Origin: Caprella mutica
Taxonomy: Eukaryota > Arthropoda > Malacostraca > Amphipoda > Caprellidae
Length of the DNA stretch: 64,000 bases
Assembly (NCBI GenBank): GCA_947561585.1
Contig: CANNZV010000266.1
Coordinates: 62,001 to 126,000, forward strand
Direction of reading: 5' to 3'
Shown: positions 23,044-35,049 of the stretch, one piece after another
How the letters are laid out: every line of letters begins with the position of its first letter
Position numbering within the stretch: the stretch's first letter is position 1
The notes under the pieces: model-generated
What the model was told of the DNA's origin: nothing
The model's database searches: none
The model's input: the letters and a program-made list of their open reading frames with translations, nothing else
Program-made: the position numbers and the translations under genes

Positions 23044-23420
23044 TCACTGTGAATATTAATAATAACAAATGATGGTTGTTTTAACCCATCCATCACTGTG
23101 AATATTAATAATAACAAATGATGGTTGTTTTAACCCTTCACTGTGAATATTAATGATAACAAATGATTGTTGTTTTAACCCTTCACTGTGAATATTAATA
23201 ATAACAAATGATGGTTGTTTTAACCCTTCACTGTGAATATTAATAATAACAAATGATGATTGTTTTAACCCATCACTGTGAATATTAATAATAACAAATG
23301 ATTGTTGTTTTAACCCTTCACTGTGAATATTAATAATAACAAATGATGATTGTTTTAACCCTTCGCTGTGAATATTAATAATAACAAATGATGGTTGTTT
23401 TAACCCTTCACTGTGAATGA
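23044..23420 (+). repeat. Minisatellite, 45-bp unit
   Basis: Eight copies built on CACTGTGAATATTAATAATA plus ACAAATGATGGTTGTTTTAA and CCCTT. The first spacing is 49 bases, later ones 45. It opens an artefactual minus-strand frame. Confidence 0.95.
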
Positions 23421-23538
23421 ATACCAAATGAATATCAAATGAAAATAAACTGAAAATTAAATGAATATCAAATGAATAGCTACCTAATGAATATCAAATG
23501 AATACTAAGTTAAGACCAAATTCATTCATTTGATATTC

Positions 23539-23648
23539 ATTTGGGTTGTTCGTTTTTATCTTCGTTTTGGTTGTTTGTTTCTATCATCATTTGGGTTGTT
23601 TGTTTTTATCATCATTTGGGTTGTTTGTTTTTATCATCATTTGGGCTC
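23539..23648 (+). repeat. Minisatellite, 25-bp unit
   Basis: About four copies of ATTTGGGTTGTTTGTTTTTA plus TCATC. The sequence GTTTGGGTT links it to the adjoining 21-bp array, which may derive from it. Confidence 0.85.
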
Positions 23649-23659
23649 ATTTTGATTTG

Positions 23660-24990
23660 GGCTGTTTCATTTGTGTTTCGTTTGGGTTCACTTGTGTTTC
23701 GTTTGGGTTCACTTGTGTTTCGTTTGGGTTCCCTTGTGTTTCGTTTGGGTTCACTTGTGTTTCATTTGGGTTCATTTGTGTTTCGTTTGGGTTCACTTGT
23801 GTTTCGTTTGGGTTCACTTGTGTTTCGTTTGGGTTCACTTGTGTTTCGTTTGGGTTCACTTGTGTTTCGTAGGGGTTCATTTGTGTTTCGTTTGGGTTCA
23901 CTTGTGTTTCGTTTGGGTTCCCTTGTGTTTCGTTTGGGTTCACTTGTGTTTCGTTTGGGTTCATTTGTGTTTCGTTTGGGTTCACTTGTGTTTCGTTTGG
24001 GTTCACTTGTGTTTCGTTTGGGTTCACTTGTGTTTCGTTTGGGTTCACTTGTGTTTCGTTTGGGTTCACTTGTGTTTCGTTTGGGTTCACTTGTGTTTTG
24101 TTTGGGTTCACTTGTGTTTTGTTTGGGTTCACTTGTGTTTCGTTTGGGTTCACTTGTGTTTCGTTTGGGTTCACTTGTGTTTCGTTTGGGTTCACTTGTG
24201 TTTCGTTTGGGTTCACTTGTGTTTCGTTTGGGTTCACTTGTGTTTCGTTTGGGTTCACTTGTGTTTCGTTTGGGTTCACTTGTGTTTTGTTTGGGTTCAC
24301 TTGTGTTTTGTTTGGGTTCACTTGTGTTTTGTTTGGGTTCACTTGTGTTTTGTTTGGGTTCACTTGTGTTTTGTTTGGGTTCACTTGTGTTTTGTTTGGG
24401 TTCACTTGTGTTTTGTTTGGGTTCACTTGTGTTTTGTTTGGGTTCACTTGTGTTTTGTTTGGGTTCACTTGTGTTTTGTTTGGGTTCACTTGTGTTTTGT
24501 TTGGGTTCACTTGTGTTTTGTTTGGGTTCACTTGTGTTTTGTTTGGGTTCACTTGTGTTTCGTTTGGGTTCACTTGTGTTTCGTTTGGGTTCACTTGTGT
24601 TTCGTTTGGGTTCACTTGTGTTTCGTTTGGGTTCACTTGTGTTTCGTTTGGGTTCACTTGTGTTTCGTTTGGGTTCACTTGTGTTTCGTTTGGGTTCACT
24701 TGTGTTTTGTTTGGGTTCACTTGTGTTTTGTTTGGGTTCACTTGTGTTTTGTTTGGGTTCACTTGTGTTTTGTTTGGGTTCACTTGTGTTTTGTTTGGGT
24801 TCACTTGTGTTTTGTTTGGGTTCACTTGTGTTTTGTTTGGGTTCACTTGTGTTTTGTTTGGGTTCACTTGTGTTTTGTTTGGGTTCACTTGTGTTTCGTT
24901 TGGGTTCATTTGCGTTTCGTTTGGGTTCATTTGGGGTCATTTTTGGTTCATTTGGGGTCATTTTTGGTTCATTTTAGTTCATTTGGGTGA
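23660..24990 (+). repeat. Minisatellite, 21-bp unit, about 60 copies
   Basis: Units of TTTCGTTTGGGTTCACTTGT plus G. The C/T variant position runs from 23679 to 24918 in exact 21-base steps (60 units); the 3' edge is degenerate (TTCATTTGGGGTCATTTTTG). Because 21 is divisible by 3 and the unit lacks stops in most frames, it creates open frames of 300-480 codons on both strands. These are not genes. Confidence 0.98.
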
Positions 24991-25158
24991 TTTGTAAGAC
25001 CCCTTGTGAAATCACCATTCATTCAACAGATAGATATTATTGATTCTTCTCAATGAATCATCATCCAGACCAGTCTCAAAAGAAGGTCACCTCAGACTGC
25101 CAGATTCATGATTCTTCTTAGATATTGGGTTTTGGATACAGGCGTAGTCCTCCCAGTC

Positions 25159-25312
25159 CACTCTGGAAAATACATAAGGCTAACAGATACAGATGGATTT
25201 TAGAGGCTAAATGCTGTTTCCATTAATATATTTCTATAATTTAAGGTTTGCCAAACTACAATAGAGTAATTAATTCATCAGTAAAGACCACTTTTTCCAG
25301 ATTGGCCTTTAG
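25159..25312 (+). repeat. Family F element, copy 3
   Basis: CCACTCTGGAAAATACATAA, AGAGGCTAAATGCTG, AAGGTTTGCCAAACTAC and CACTTTTTCCAGATTGG follow the order at 12277-12425. Confidence 0.75.
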
Positions 25313-25427
25313 TCTGCAAAGATGCACAATCAGTTTCTAGATATTTATTGTTTGGGGTAATTTCTCTTCAAAATGGCCAAATATCTAAAAGAATCTCCAA
25401 TAAATACCTATAAATCATGCAAACACC

Positions 25428-25668
25428 AGTCTGCAAAGTGTCAAATCTGTCTCCAAGATTATATGTTGAGGATAAATTGTCTCCTAAGATTTTCACATGT
25501 CTCCAAAATGACCAGAATTCTCTAAAATGTCTTCAATAATAACCTGTAAACATAGGAATTTGTCTCCAGACTCAACGATTCAAGATCTTGCAAAGAAGCC
25601 AAAGATATTTTTTCCCTAAAAAATTTCTCTAAAGATCTTTGGCGACATGGATGCGCTTTGCAGACTGA
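25428..25668. mobile_element. MITE family E, copy 2
   Basis: Left CCAGTCTGCAAAGTGTCAAA, right GCGCTTTGCAGACTG. The interior matches 12004-12260. The right end abuts the 30-bp minisatellite directly. Confidence 0.75.
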
Positions 25669-26592
25669 CTGTGATGATGTACTATCAGAGAAAAGTCACT
25701 GTGATGATGTACTATCAGAGAAAAGAGTCACTGTGATGATGTACTATCAGAGAAAAGAGTCACTGTGATGATGTACTACCAGAGAAAAGTCACTGTGATG
25801 ATATACTATCAGAGAAAAGAGTCACTGTGATGTACTACCAGAGAAAAGTCACTGTGATGATGTACTACCAGAGAAAAGTCACTGTGATGATGTACTATCA
25901 AAGAAAAGTCACTGTGATGATGTACTACCATAGAAAAGTCACTGTGATGATGTACTACCATAGAAAAGTCACTGTGATGATGTATTACCATAGAAAAGTC
26001 ACTGTGATGATGTACTACCATAGAAAAGTCACTGTGATGATGTACTATCAAAGAAAAGAGTCACTGTGATGATGTACTATCAAAGAAAAGTCACTGTGAT
26101 GATGTACTACCATAGAAAAGTCACTGTGATGATGTACTACCATAGAAAAGTCACTGTGATGATGTACTACCATAGAAAAGTCACTGTGATGATGTATTAC
26201 CATAGAAAAGTCACTGTGATGATGTACTACCATAGAAAAGTCACTGTGATGATGTACTACCATAGAAAAGTCACTGTGATGATGTATTACCATAGAAAAG
26301 TCACTGTGATGATGTACTACCATAGTAAAGTCTCTGTGATGATGTACTATCAAAGAAAAGAGTCACTATGATGATGTACTATCAGAGAAAAGTCACTGTG
26401 ATGATGTACTATCAGAGAAAAGTCACTGTGATGATGTATTACCATAGAAAAGTCACTGTGATGATGTACTACCATAGAAAAGTCTCTGTGATGATGTACT
26501 ACCATAGAAAAGTCTCTGTGATGATGTACTATCAGAGAAAAGAGTCACTATGATGATGTACTATCAGAGAAAAGTCACTGTGATGTTGTATC
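25669..26592 (+). repeat. Minisatellite, 30-bp unit, about 30 copies
   Basis: The unit is GTGATGATGTACTACCATAG plus AAAAGTCACT, with variants ATCAGAG, ATCAAAG and ACCATAG. Some units carry an extra AGA (33 bp). The in-frame ORFs on both strands are artefacts. Confidence 0.97.
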
Positions 26593-26961
26593 AATACTAC
26601 CAAAGATTAAAAATAAGTATTGTTTTAACATTTCTATCTATGTTATATATAATAGTTTCAATTTTTATTACTCAATTTCATAGCCAAGTATTGGCCAGAT
26701 TTTGTCGATTCTGATAATTTGTCCCATATCTAATTATAATATTACATTTAATTTTTGGGAAATATTAAATTATTAGAAAATGTTGGGTAGCCTTTTCAAG
26801 ATTTTCATTAAATTTGGTCTTTCATTTGAATACAATTTGGTCCTCAATGTTATAGAAATAAATTTGGAATGTTTTCTTTTTCAGATAAATTGTTTGATAA
26901 TTCAACTATTTTAATAAATAACCTATTCTTTCATCTTGATAAATCAATTAATTCAAACACA

Positions 26962-27026
26962 ATGGGACTCCACAGTATTTTGAAGAAACTGAAACAGAAG
27001 GAACATGAGATGAGATTGCTAATGTT
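26962..27026 (+). CDS. ARL2: ARL2 coding exon 1
   Basis: Encodes residues 1-21 plus two bases: the N-terminal amphipathic helix and the first beta strand. Donor GTAAGT at 27027. Confidence 0.93.
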
Positions 27027-29919
27027 GTAAGTAAATATTAGGACTGTATGTAAAATATTTTTATTGGATAAAATTCCATATAATTTTCTATCTTATCTAC
27101 ACAAATTCACAATAAATATTAATTTATTGCTATTGTATACTGAATAAACTGATTATTACTGTTGTAGCTATTTGTGACTTTGTGACTACTCTTTCCCAAT
27201 TAAACTACATTCAATTACTAATCACAGTAAAAAGTTAATTCTTCCATCTTATATTTCAGAGGGCTTGACAATGCTGGTAAAACAACAGTTGTCAAGAGAT
27301 TTTGTGGAGAGGATATTAACACCATCTCTCCGACATATGGTTTCAACATCAAAACAGTGGAACATTCTGTGGATGATTACGAGTGAGTGCCACTTGCTAA
27401 ATCAGTTGGCTTTATTCTCATGATTAAAGTTTTCATTTATAATGACAACTTTTAATCTTGAAAATAAATAGAATAGAATAATGTGTATTGAATTTAATTA
27501 TGATTATGAAAAGCACATTTTTTAGTTTGTGCACTGTGATGAAATAATTTAATTAGTAATTTTCATATCACTTATTTTTTCCATCAATGATTAGAATTTT
27601 CTCATTTGATGTATCCAGTAGCTAGCTAAGTTCATATAATATATTTTGAGAAGATCCTCGAGGATTTCTTGATTTTGATTTATCTTTTGCATATAGTTAT
27701 ATTATATTATACCAGCTAGCTATTAGCTATATAATCTAACTAACTAACTATCTAGCAGATGGTATCAATCAGATGCTTTTTATTAGATGTCCAAGTATTA
27801 ATTGGGATCAAAGAAATAAAATAGCTAGTTATCATTAATAACTTTGTGATAAAGTACTTATTGAGATCCTCTGATATTAAGATTATTTTTTAGTAATTCT
27901 TTACTTCAATTGTCAAATTTCTTTCTATTTCTTTAACTATGCTATAAAGTGCCTAGTGAAATACTTAGACATTTTTTATGTAATAACTTTACAGATACAA
28001 ACTGAATATCTGGGATGTAGGAGGACAGTCTTCTCTGCGCTCTTACTGGCGTAACTATTTCGAGTGTACCGATGGTCTGATTTGGGTTGTAGATTCAGTC
28101 GACAAAACAAGACTGAGAGACTGTCAGCAAGAACTACATAAACTACTGCAGGAAGAGGTCTGTTTCGAAATTGTTGATGATAATTTAATTATAAATCATT
28201 GAAGTTGAAGTGATTGATACTATGTTGAAAATTGTGGTTATGAAAATATTAGATTCACGTGCAGAAACTTATCTCTGTGGTAATTATTTCTTTATATTAT
28301 CTGATATATCATATATAAGGAGTGCAAGGAACAACTAGTTATCTATCTTATTTGTAGGTAGATCATAATGATGTACTTACATATTTCTCTCCTTTTCAGA
28401 GGTTAGCTGGTGCTACACTTCTTGTGTTGGCAAACAAACAAGATTTACCTGAGGCTCTATCATCAGAAGTAATTAGAGATGTGAGTAGCTACCTATTTTT
28501 TTTGTGCATCTTATCAACGGATCTTTTCTGTTCAGAGGCACAAATGAAAATTATAAAATATACTTGTATCATAAACACTGAATTCATTGGTTTACATTTC
28601 ATAATTTCATTAGTTATCATATCCATTTTTAATTGGTTATCATTTCAATATTTTTATTTATGCTCTTTAAACAGAAAAGATCCTAATCCATTCTTAGGAA
28701 CTACTCCACTCTATGAATTTTGACTTTGATTTTTTTTTATTCAAACATATTGTCCTTACAATTAGAATAGCACGTCGGACAACATGCTACTCTTTACATA
28801 TCAAGAAATTAATAAAAATATTTAATGGACAATAAGGCCTAATTAAGCTAATGCTTCTTAGGCAACCTAAAAATTTTAAATATGAACCAGTAATGGTAAA
28901 AAGAATACCTAAATTACATATAATTCACAATAGATAACATTCAGGAATACCGGATACAAAGATTACAAACAGACATTAATGTAGGCTGATGATTTACAGA
29001 ACAAGCAAATTCACATATATGATCAAATACAGGTAGGTGAATACACGTTTCTATGCAAAACATTTTAAATTTGGAAAACCTGGTAGCTGATTCAATTGTT
29101 TCTAGAGAAAAAATATAATAAAGGTTTTCTTGCAGTTATTCATTTAAATACTATTTTTGCACAAGTCTTTTCAGATTTTGTATGATATACCTATTATAAA
29201 TTACTAATTAGGGTTCTAGGTAAATTAGCCCTTCGGAAAGTTCCACCGCATATTACTAGATATCATTTAGATTAAGTATAACATTAGGTATATGAAACTG
29301 ATTTTAAGATATGATTTTGGTGGTAACCCGAAAACATTTTATGAGTTAAATTGTTAAAGATCTTTTCCAATCAAATATTTTTATTCTATTCAATGAGGCT
29401 AATGTTTCTTATCATTTTGTTGCAAACGCAATGAAATTTCATTCCAATTGTTTATTGTAGCTAATATGCTTACAAATATTTCTATATTCAAACTCTTTAA
29501 CAGTCGCTAACCTTATACATTTAACAATTTCTGGCATCATTCCATTGATTCTAAAATAAATACCATATGTGAGTAACTTTTTTATTAAAAAGGTGGAAGT
29601 TTCCATTTCTGACATTTAACTCCAATCTTCAATGGTGGAACTTTCCATGGGAGAATTCACCTAACTAGCTATGTAAAAAAAAAGCACAGTGTGAAAGAAT
29701 CAGTATCATGTTTGCTTTATTAATGTGTTAAGAAAATCTGTTGAGGTAGCTAAACCCATTGAATAATGTGCTTTTCTCCTTTAGGTTCTAGAGCTGAATG
29801 ACCTGAAGACGCACCATTGGAGCATAGTTTCTTGCAGTGCTGTTACAGGTGACAATCTCGTCACTGGAGTGGACTGGCTAGTTAAAGACATTGCAGCTAG
29901 GATATTTACACTAGACTGA
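26962..29919 (+). CDS. ARL2: ADP-ribosylation factor-like GTPase 2 gene (five coding exons)
   Basis: ARL2 is an ARF-family GTPase that regulates tubulin-folding cofactor D and releases lipidated cargo from PDE6D/BART-type carriers. Coding exons are 26962-27026, 27260-27382, 27995-28157, 28400-28480 and 29785-29919, giving 188 residues. Motifs: N-terminal amphipathic helix [19 protein letters not shown]-loop GLDNAGKT (23-30), switch I ISPTYGFN, switch II WDVGGQ (69-74, catalytic Gln74), NKQD (129-132) and [28 protein letters not shown] and the end RIFTLD distinguish ARL2 from ARL3. It is four residues longer than the usual 184; the extra residues lie between switch I and II ([12 protein letters not shown] where relatives have EHRGFKLN-like sequence). 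SPTYG replaces the usual SPTLG. The first ATG (CACAATGG) is taken as the start. Confidence 0.95.
27260..27382 (+). CDS. ARL2: ARL2 coding exon 2
   Basis: Encodes residues 22-62 plus two bases: P-loop, switch I and the start of the interswitch hairpin. Acceptor ATATTTCAG, donor GTGAGT. The unusual residues SVDDYE sit at its 3' end. No alternative donor in the correct phase would remove them. Confidence 0.93.
27995..28157 (+). CDS. ARL2: ARL2 coding exon 3
   Basis: Encodes residues 63-117: [14 protein letters not shown] and LIWVVDS. The acceptor is AACTTTACAG. The donor GTCTGT is weak but in phase, and the next exon continues the ARL2 sequence [10 protein letters not shown] exactly. Confidence 0.95.
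28400..28480 (+). CDS. ARL2: ARL2 coding exon 4
   Basis: Encodes residues 118-144, [20 protein letters not shown] and onward, with the guanine-specificity NKQD motif. Acceptor CTCCTTTTCAG, donor GTGAGT, both ends phase 0. Confidence 0.95.
28481..29784 (+). other. ARL2 intron 4
   Basis: A 1.3-kb intron between donor GTGAGT and acceptor CCTTTAG. It contains a short fragment of dispersed repeat R3 (CAATGAGGCTAATGTTTCTT at about 29390, with CAAACGCAATGAAATTTCAT). Nothing else was recognised. Confidence 0.7.
29785..29919 (+). CDS. ARL2: ARL2 coding exon 5 (terminal)
   Basis: Encodes residues 145-188, including [14 protein letters not shown] and the final [10 protein letters not shown], then TGA at 29917-29919. 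The acceptor is CTCCTTTAG. No clear AATAAA is seen in the first few hundred bases downstream. Confidence 0.95.
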   Translation, partial: VLELNDLKTHHWSIVSCSAVTGDNLVTGVDWLVKDIAARIFTLD

Positions 29920-30184
29920 AGAGAAGGAGATTGGAGAAAAGAATGTCTTAGGTTCATTATAGCTTTAATAGCTTACTAAATTATCTTGCATCTTGCTCTT
30001 TATATTCTGTTTCTATATTAACAAATTATCTTTTTCTTTTGAATAATCTTTTATGGTTATGTTTTTATTATCATGAAAATGTATATTTCCGTTGGTGATA
30101 TCAATACATTATAATAACTAGGAATATATATCATATGTCAGCTAGTGAACAATCGAAGACAACTATTGGGGGATATTATTGAAA

Positions 30185-30560
30185 ATTTTCTCTGAAGGGC
30201 TCTATCCTGAAGCTGTCGGTGGTGAATGGAGAGAAGGGGGTTTCGTCTCAGATTTGAAATTTTGATTACCCTGTTTGGTTTTTTCCCTGTTCATATTTGT
30301 TTAACACTATTTTGCATTTATATAATTAGGATTCTTGTGTTAGATGTGCTGGTAGGCTTCATTTCGTCTGTTTTCGTCACATTCCTTGGTAAGTGACTGC
30401 ATTCACGAAGTAGCTTTTTGCATCATTGAGCATTGTCACCGACTGGTGGTAGGTGAATTTGTTTATGGAATCAATTTTTCTGTCTGTTTTTTAATGTTAA
30501 TTTCCCTCTAACGTCAGTGATATGACCTTTGGTTCTGAAGACGTTGAACTCCCTACTTAA
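30185..30560 (+). repeat. Dispersed repeat R1, copy
   Basis: GAAGGGCTCTATCCTGAAGC, GTCACATTCCTTGGTAAGTG, CACGAAGTAGCTTTTTGCAT and ATATGACCTTTGGTTCTGAA match R1 in order, direct orientation. Confidence 0.75.
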
Positions 30561-31474
30561 TAAATTATTTAATTAATTTGTTGATATTGATCTCGTAATG
30601 TTGATTCTCACTATATATTAGATTAGCATCATTCGACTGCAATGAGAATTATAAAAAAAAATTATTTTAGAATCTAAAAATACTCCAGTATTTCTTATTG
30701 AATGTTAGGTTTTGTCATTTTCTTTCATTTGCAACATAATTGAATGATTGTTCTATTACTTTAATTTCTGTAGATGTGTGATATCAGGTAAGGTCTGATA
30801 GTTTTTCTATTCATATAGTAATTAAGTGTTATTTATCAGTGAAAAAGCTATGAAGCAGGTCCACGTTTAAAAAAATGTTAATAAGAAACTGATGAATTTT
30901 TTTAAATGGAGCTACATAATTTTTATAATTGTTACTTTTCTGTTCTCTATTTTATTAGTGGTAACAAAAATTGTCAAATTATACCTAAACCGTTAGATAA
31001 TTTTTTTTCCAAGATTTTATGAATTGAAATAATTCTTCAAAGTAATAGAAACTATTGATAAATTCTAGTTAGATTTGATTTTTTTTCTTCCAATAAACTT
31101 CTTTGTTTAATATCATTTAAAAGCATTAAATATGAAGTTATTGCTAAATCATAACAACTATCCATTTCGTTAAGTTTTTAATAGCGAGTGAATTCGTGAC
31201 CTTCGTTCAATAGTAATATATCTCGATATCTGAGTTCTAATATTATTAATATACTCTAAAATGATATTTAACACAAATATTGACCAAATTATTTATGTAT
31301 TTTATTTTCCTGATTATAAATATGAGTAACTAAGGCAATTCTCATTGTTTTAGAGTTTAGAAGTATCTAATTATTTCAATTTATTTGCAATAAGATTTCA
31401 TATCATTAATTTAATTGTTTGGGGATATTGATATTATTCTATTGAAAACTTTTAGTTTATTAATTACTTGATAT

Positions 31475-31640
31475 ACGGAGTGGTTTCATTTACTACCACC
31501 TCTTCATTTTCCTCTTCCGTCTGAGAGTGCAGTCACCGGTGCTGGACTATTTTTTTTTTTCGTTTTGTTTGGGGAGTCTCTGGTTTCACCAAGTAGCTTT
31601 TCTGCATCCATGTGCATCGTTTCCGAAGGACTATAAGGGA
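31475..31640 (+). repeat. Dispersed repeat R1, partial copy
   Basis: GGTTTCATTTACTACCACCT, CTTCATTTTCCTCTTCC and GTAGCTTTTCTGCATCCATG match the middle of R1. It is truncated close to the 21-bp array at 31701. Confidence 0.75.
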
Positions 31641-31700
31641 CTTTTCACTAAAGTCTTTTCATGGTTTTTTTAAGACAGCACTATGGCAATGGTATTTAAG

Positions 31701-31936
31701 CAATTATTAAAGGTTGTTATTACAATTATTAAAGGTTGTTATAACAATTATTAAAGGTTGTTATAACAATTATTAAAGGTTGTTATTACAATTATTAAAG
31801 GTTGTTATTGCAATTATTAAAGGTTGTTATAACAATTATTAAAGGTTGTTATAACAATTATTAAAGGTTGTTATTACAATTATTAAAGGTTGTTATTACA
31901 ATTATTAAAGGTTGTTATTACAATTATTAAAGGTTC
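31701..31936 (+). repeat. Minisatellite, 21-bp unit
   Basis: About 11 copies of CAATTATTAAAGGTTGTTAT plus A/T, almost perfect; the last copy has GGTTCTTAAAA. Confidence 0.96.
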
Positions 31937-32199
31937 TTAAAACAGGTATAAAGGTAATACTTTGTGCCATTACTAACTTTACCCCTATGATTATTGTCAA
32001 AATTAAATATATCCATCAGAACTTATTTATTTTACTTTAAATGCAACATAGCTGTGAAATATTTGTTGAACATAAGGTAATATGAATGCTTAAACGTAAT
32101 AACTATTTGCAACTAGCATCCAATTGATAATGATATTTTCTCCCGAAGATCTATTTCTTATATAACAGCAGAAATATGATAGTTAATTGTACTGTCTAA

Positions 32200-35030
32200 A
32201 GTATTCTATATAGAAACTAAAGTTTGATGTAATGATCTAGCTTTATATGTTCCTGGACAGATCACTCCATCAATATGCTGGAACCGTCGCTCCTTGGATG
32301 AGTTTAGGCTGACCTTGCTTTGTTTGTAGCATAGAATTGTTGCTACCTACTTCCATCCTCCTGCCGACTATTCAATAAAATCTACCTTAATTATCACATT
32401 CTTTATATTTCGAAATGTGATGATAAATATATATACTAATAATGTAAAGATCATGTAATAAATGAAGAAAGTGTGGTTACATGAAGCATCCCTTTAATTC
32501 ACGTTTTCTGTGCACATGTTTTCTATGAGCACCACCTCAGCAGCTGATTACCATTCTCGTCCCAAGCTGGTGTGTGCAAGAACTGGTTGCGAGGATGGTG
32601 CTAATGTGGGCACATAAGTACAGTACAGTGATGCACCAGAGAATCTGATATCCTGTATCAATAAATACATTGTTGCAATTAATGTGAATATCATTTATAT
32701 TTGTTATCGATGTAATAATTGAAAAATGTATTCTTGAAATTCTAAATTCATATACGTATAAAAACTGTATAACAGAAACATATTTTTTTAGATAGGTGTA
32801 GGTGTCTTATGAAACGACTGGATAATAAATTACATTTTAATATACCAATATTTCTGTTACATTGATTAATATCAATATTATACTTATATCTAGCGGTTGC
32901 AAATAAATAATTAATGTTGTGAACCCTATAGATACGTAATCTATATTTACTTATAAAGTTACAAGCATTACATAATACCTAGAATTGTCTCTAAAATAAG
33001 TTATCGGATAACTTTCTCTACCTATGAATTAAGGATGAAACTGCATACTCTTTTTGCAATCAATATAATTATCCATCGATTGAAATACGTAGTAAGTGAT
33101 TAAGGTACCGTCCATACTAGGTACTGCAAGAAAATTTGCTACTTTTATAAAATAGTGTAATTGCCATGTGAGCTGTGTTTTAATTATTGTATGTTAATAT
33201 GATGATGTAATATATTAACATATGGTATGGTGTTGAAACAATGATCGGTGTAAGATACAGTACACATAAGTAGCTACCTGTTATTCATAAAACTACACAA
33301 ACTTTAATGTGAAGCAACTACATTCAAGTTCCATAAAAGCTAGCTATTCTGATAGAAATAGTGATGCATCAATTTCAAAGTAGATTTCAAATGTTCCGTT
33401 CATGAATGGGATGAAATGATTGTTATCTCTTCAATTATTTGTATTAATTCACGGATCAATCCATACAACCTAATATTCCTGGTTCGAACATGTTGATACT
33501 CTTATAATGATTCGGTACTATGTAAATATATTGATATAGTATATTGGCAGCATAAGCAACAAATCCTCTGCTATGGTAATAAGATGCGCTGTGTTGGTTT
33601 ATTTTATGAAATATATTAACGCTTTGCTGCTCCCTGCCTGACAACAAAGAGATACAACAGGAAACATTAAGAAGGAATACGCAGCTGAACTGAATACCTT
33701 CCAAGAATTTTAAATGTTACCTACATTTAATACAGTTTAAGTATTGTACTTAAATGGTTTATTTCAATATCCTCATATGATCTACGTAGTGTTTTAAACT
33801 TTAATAATGTTAATCGTTCACAAAGTTGCTTTGATATACGAAGAGTGTAGCTGTGTACGTAAATAGCTAGAGTTGATAACGTATATACAAACTAACACTC
33901 TTTCCTTGAACATTTCCTTTACTCTCTAGAATTTTAAACCGAATTTACTGATGGTATGTAATAATTAATCATTGGTTTTAAGTAACTTAAATCTGAAAGG
34001 TAGACCATGTTGGTTTTTATGTAAATTTTCAATAGCTCCAGTCATATCTTTTTGTTTTGATAGTTGTTCTAAAGACAAGAGCTTGGGGCGAGAGTATTGC
34101 TAAATCAGCTGAGCCAAGAAATAAAGGGGTCAGTATTGCAGTTGACGCTAATGGAATAGGTGTGACGCAATGATTCATAAACCCTTCGTGTTTCACTTTT
34201 GTTACGATATTAATCGTTCACAATAGGGATGGATGTTAAATAGTAGAGAATGCATTACAAGAAAGGAATGAGAAGCAAAGTTTGGGTATTATGTAGCCGT
34301 TAGATCCTTTTTCTTTGTTCCATTCTGAATCCAGTGGTCACAGTGCTCGGCAGCTGATCGTTTCATGCTCATAATTATTCATTTTGCTTGGTTCGGCTGA
34401 TGTTTCCTTCTGCAATGGATGCGTAAAGAAAACTGAAGACAAAGGAGCAGAGTAGTTTTTAAGGTGAGAAATTGAAACCTAGTCTACCTAGAGTTTTTAC
34501 AAAATTCTTTACTCTAAGTTTTACAGAACTAAAATAAATACCTACCTACCTAGAGGCTAGAGAGTAGAGCCTAGAGGCTACTTAGTACTTAGTATCCAGT
34601 AGTTACCCACTTCTACTACGGTCTTCTAAAATTATATTTTCTTACTCTGATCTAACTAGTATGTAGACGTAGTAGGTATATAGTTCCTATCTGTAAGACT
34701 CTAACTCTGTAACTTGTAAGTTGTAACTTATGATATGTCATGGCACAGTGGCACTGGGCTTGTGAAGTTGTGGTAAGTAATATTAAGTATACTTTTTTAT
34801 TTTTCACTAGGATTATTATTATGATTTTATACCTAAATTAATGTTGTAACAATTACCTAATTCAACATTCTTATAATTAGATTTATCATCAGACGTCAGT
34901 TAAAACTTAAAATGGTTATTTTATGATGAATTGATTCCTCGCTAGAGACTAACTAGAGTTATGAATCACAGAATCAGTTGAGAACTTGTGCTGTTGCTTC
35001 ATGTGTAAAACTGGATTATGTGCACTTGCC
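32200..35030. other. Long gap, no gene recognised
   Basis: Segments at 32260-32390 and 32520-32670 are less AT-rich than their surroundings and end near AATAAA (32374, 32658). They could be parts of an unrecognised transcript. No open frame there has a recognisable product. The remainder to 35030 is AT-rich without recognised structure. Confidence 0.4.
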
Positions 35031-35049
35031 ACTCGGTAGAGCGCCCAAG

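Noticed and set aside
23541..24977. Open frames of 300-480 codons on both strands (repeated FRLGSLV or NPNETQV units)
   Set aside because: They are produced by a 21-bp tandem repeat open in several frames at once. There is no start context, splice structure or non-repetitive domain.
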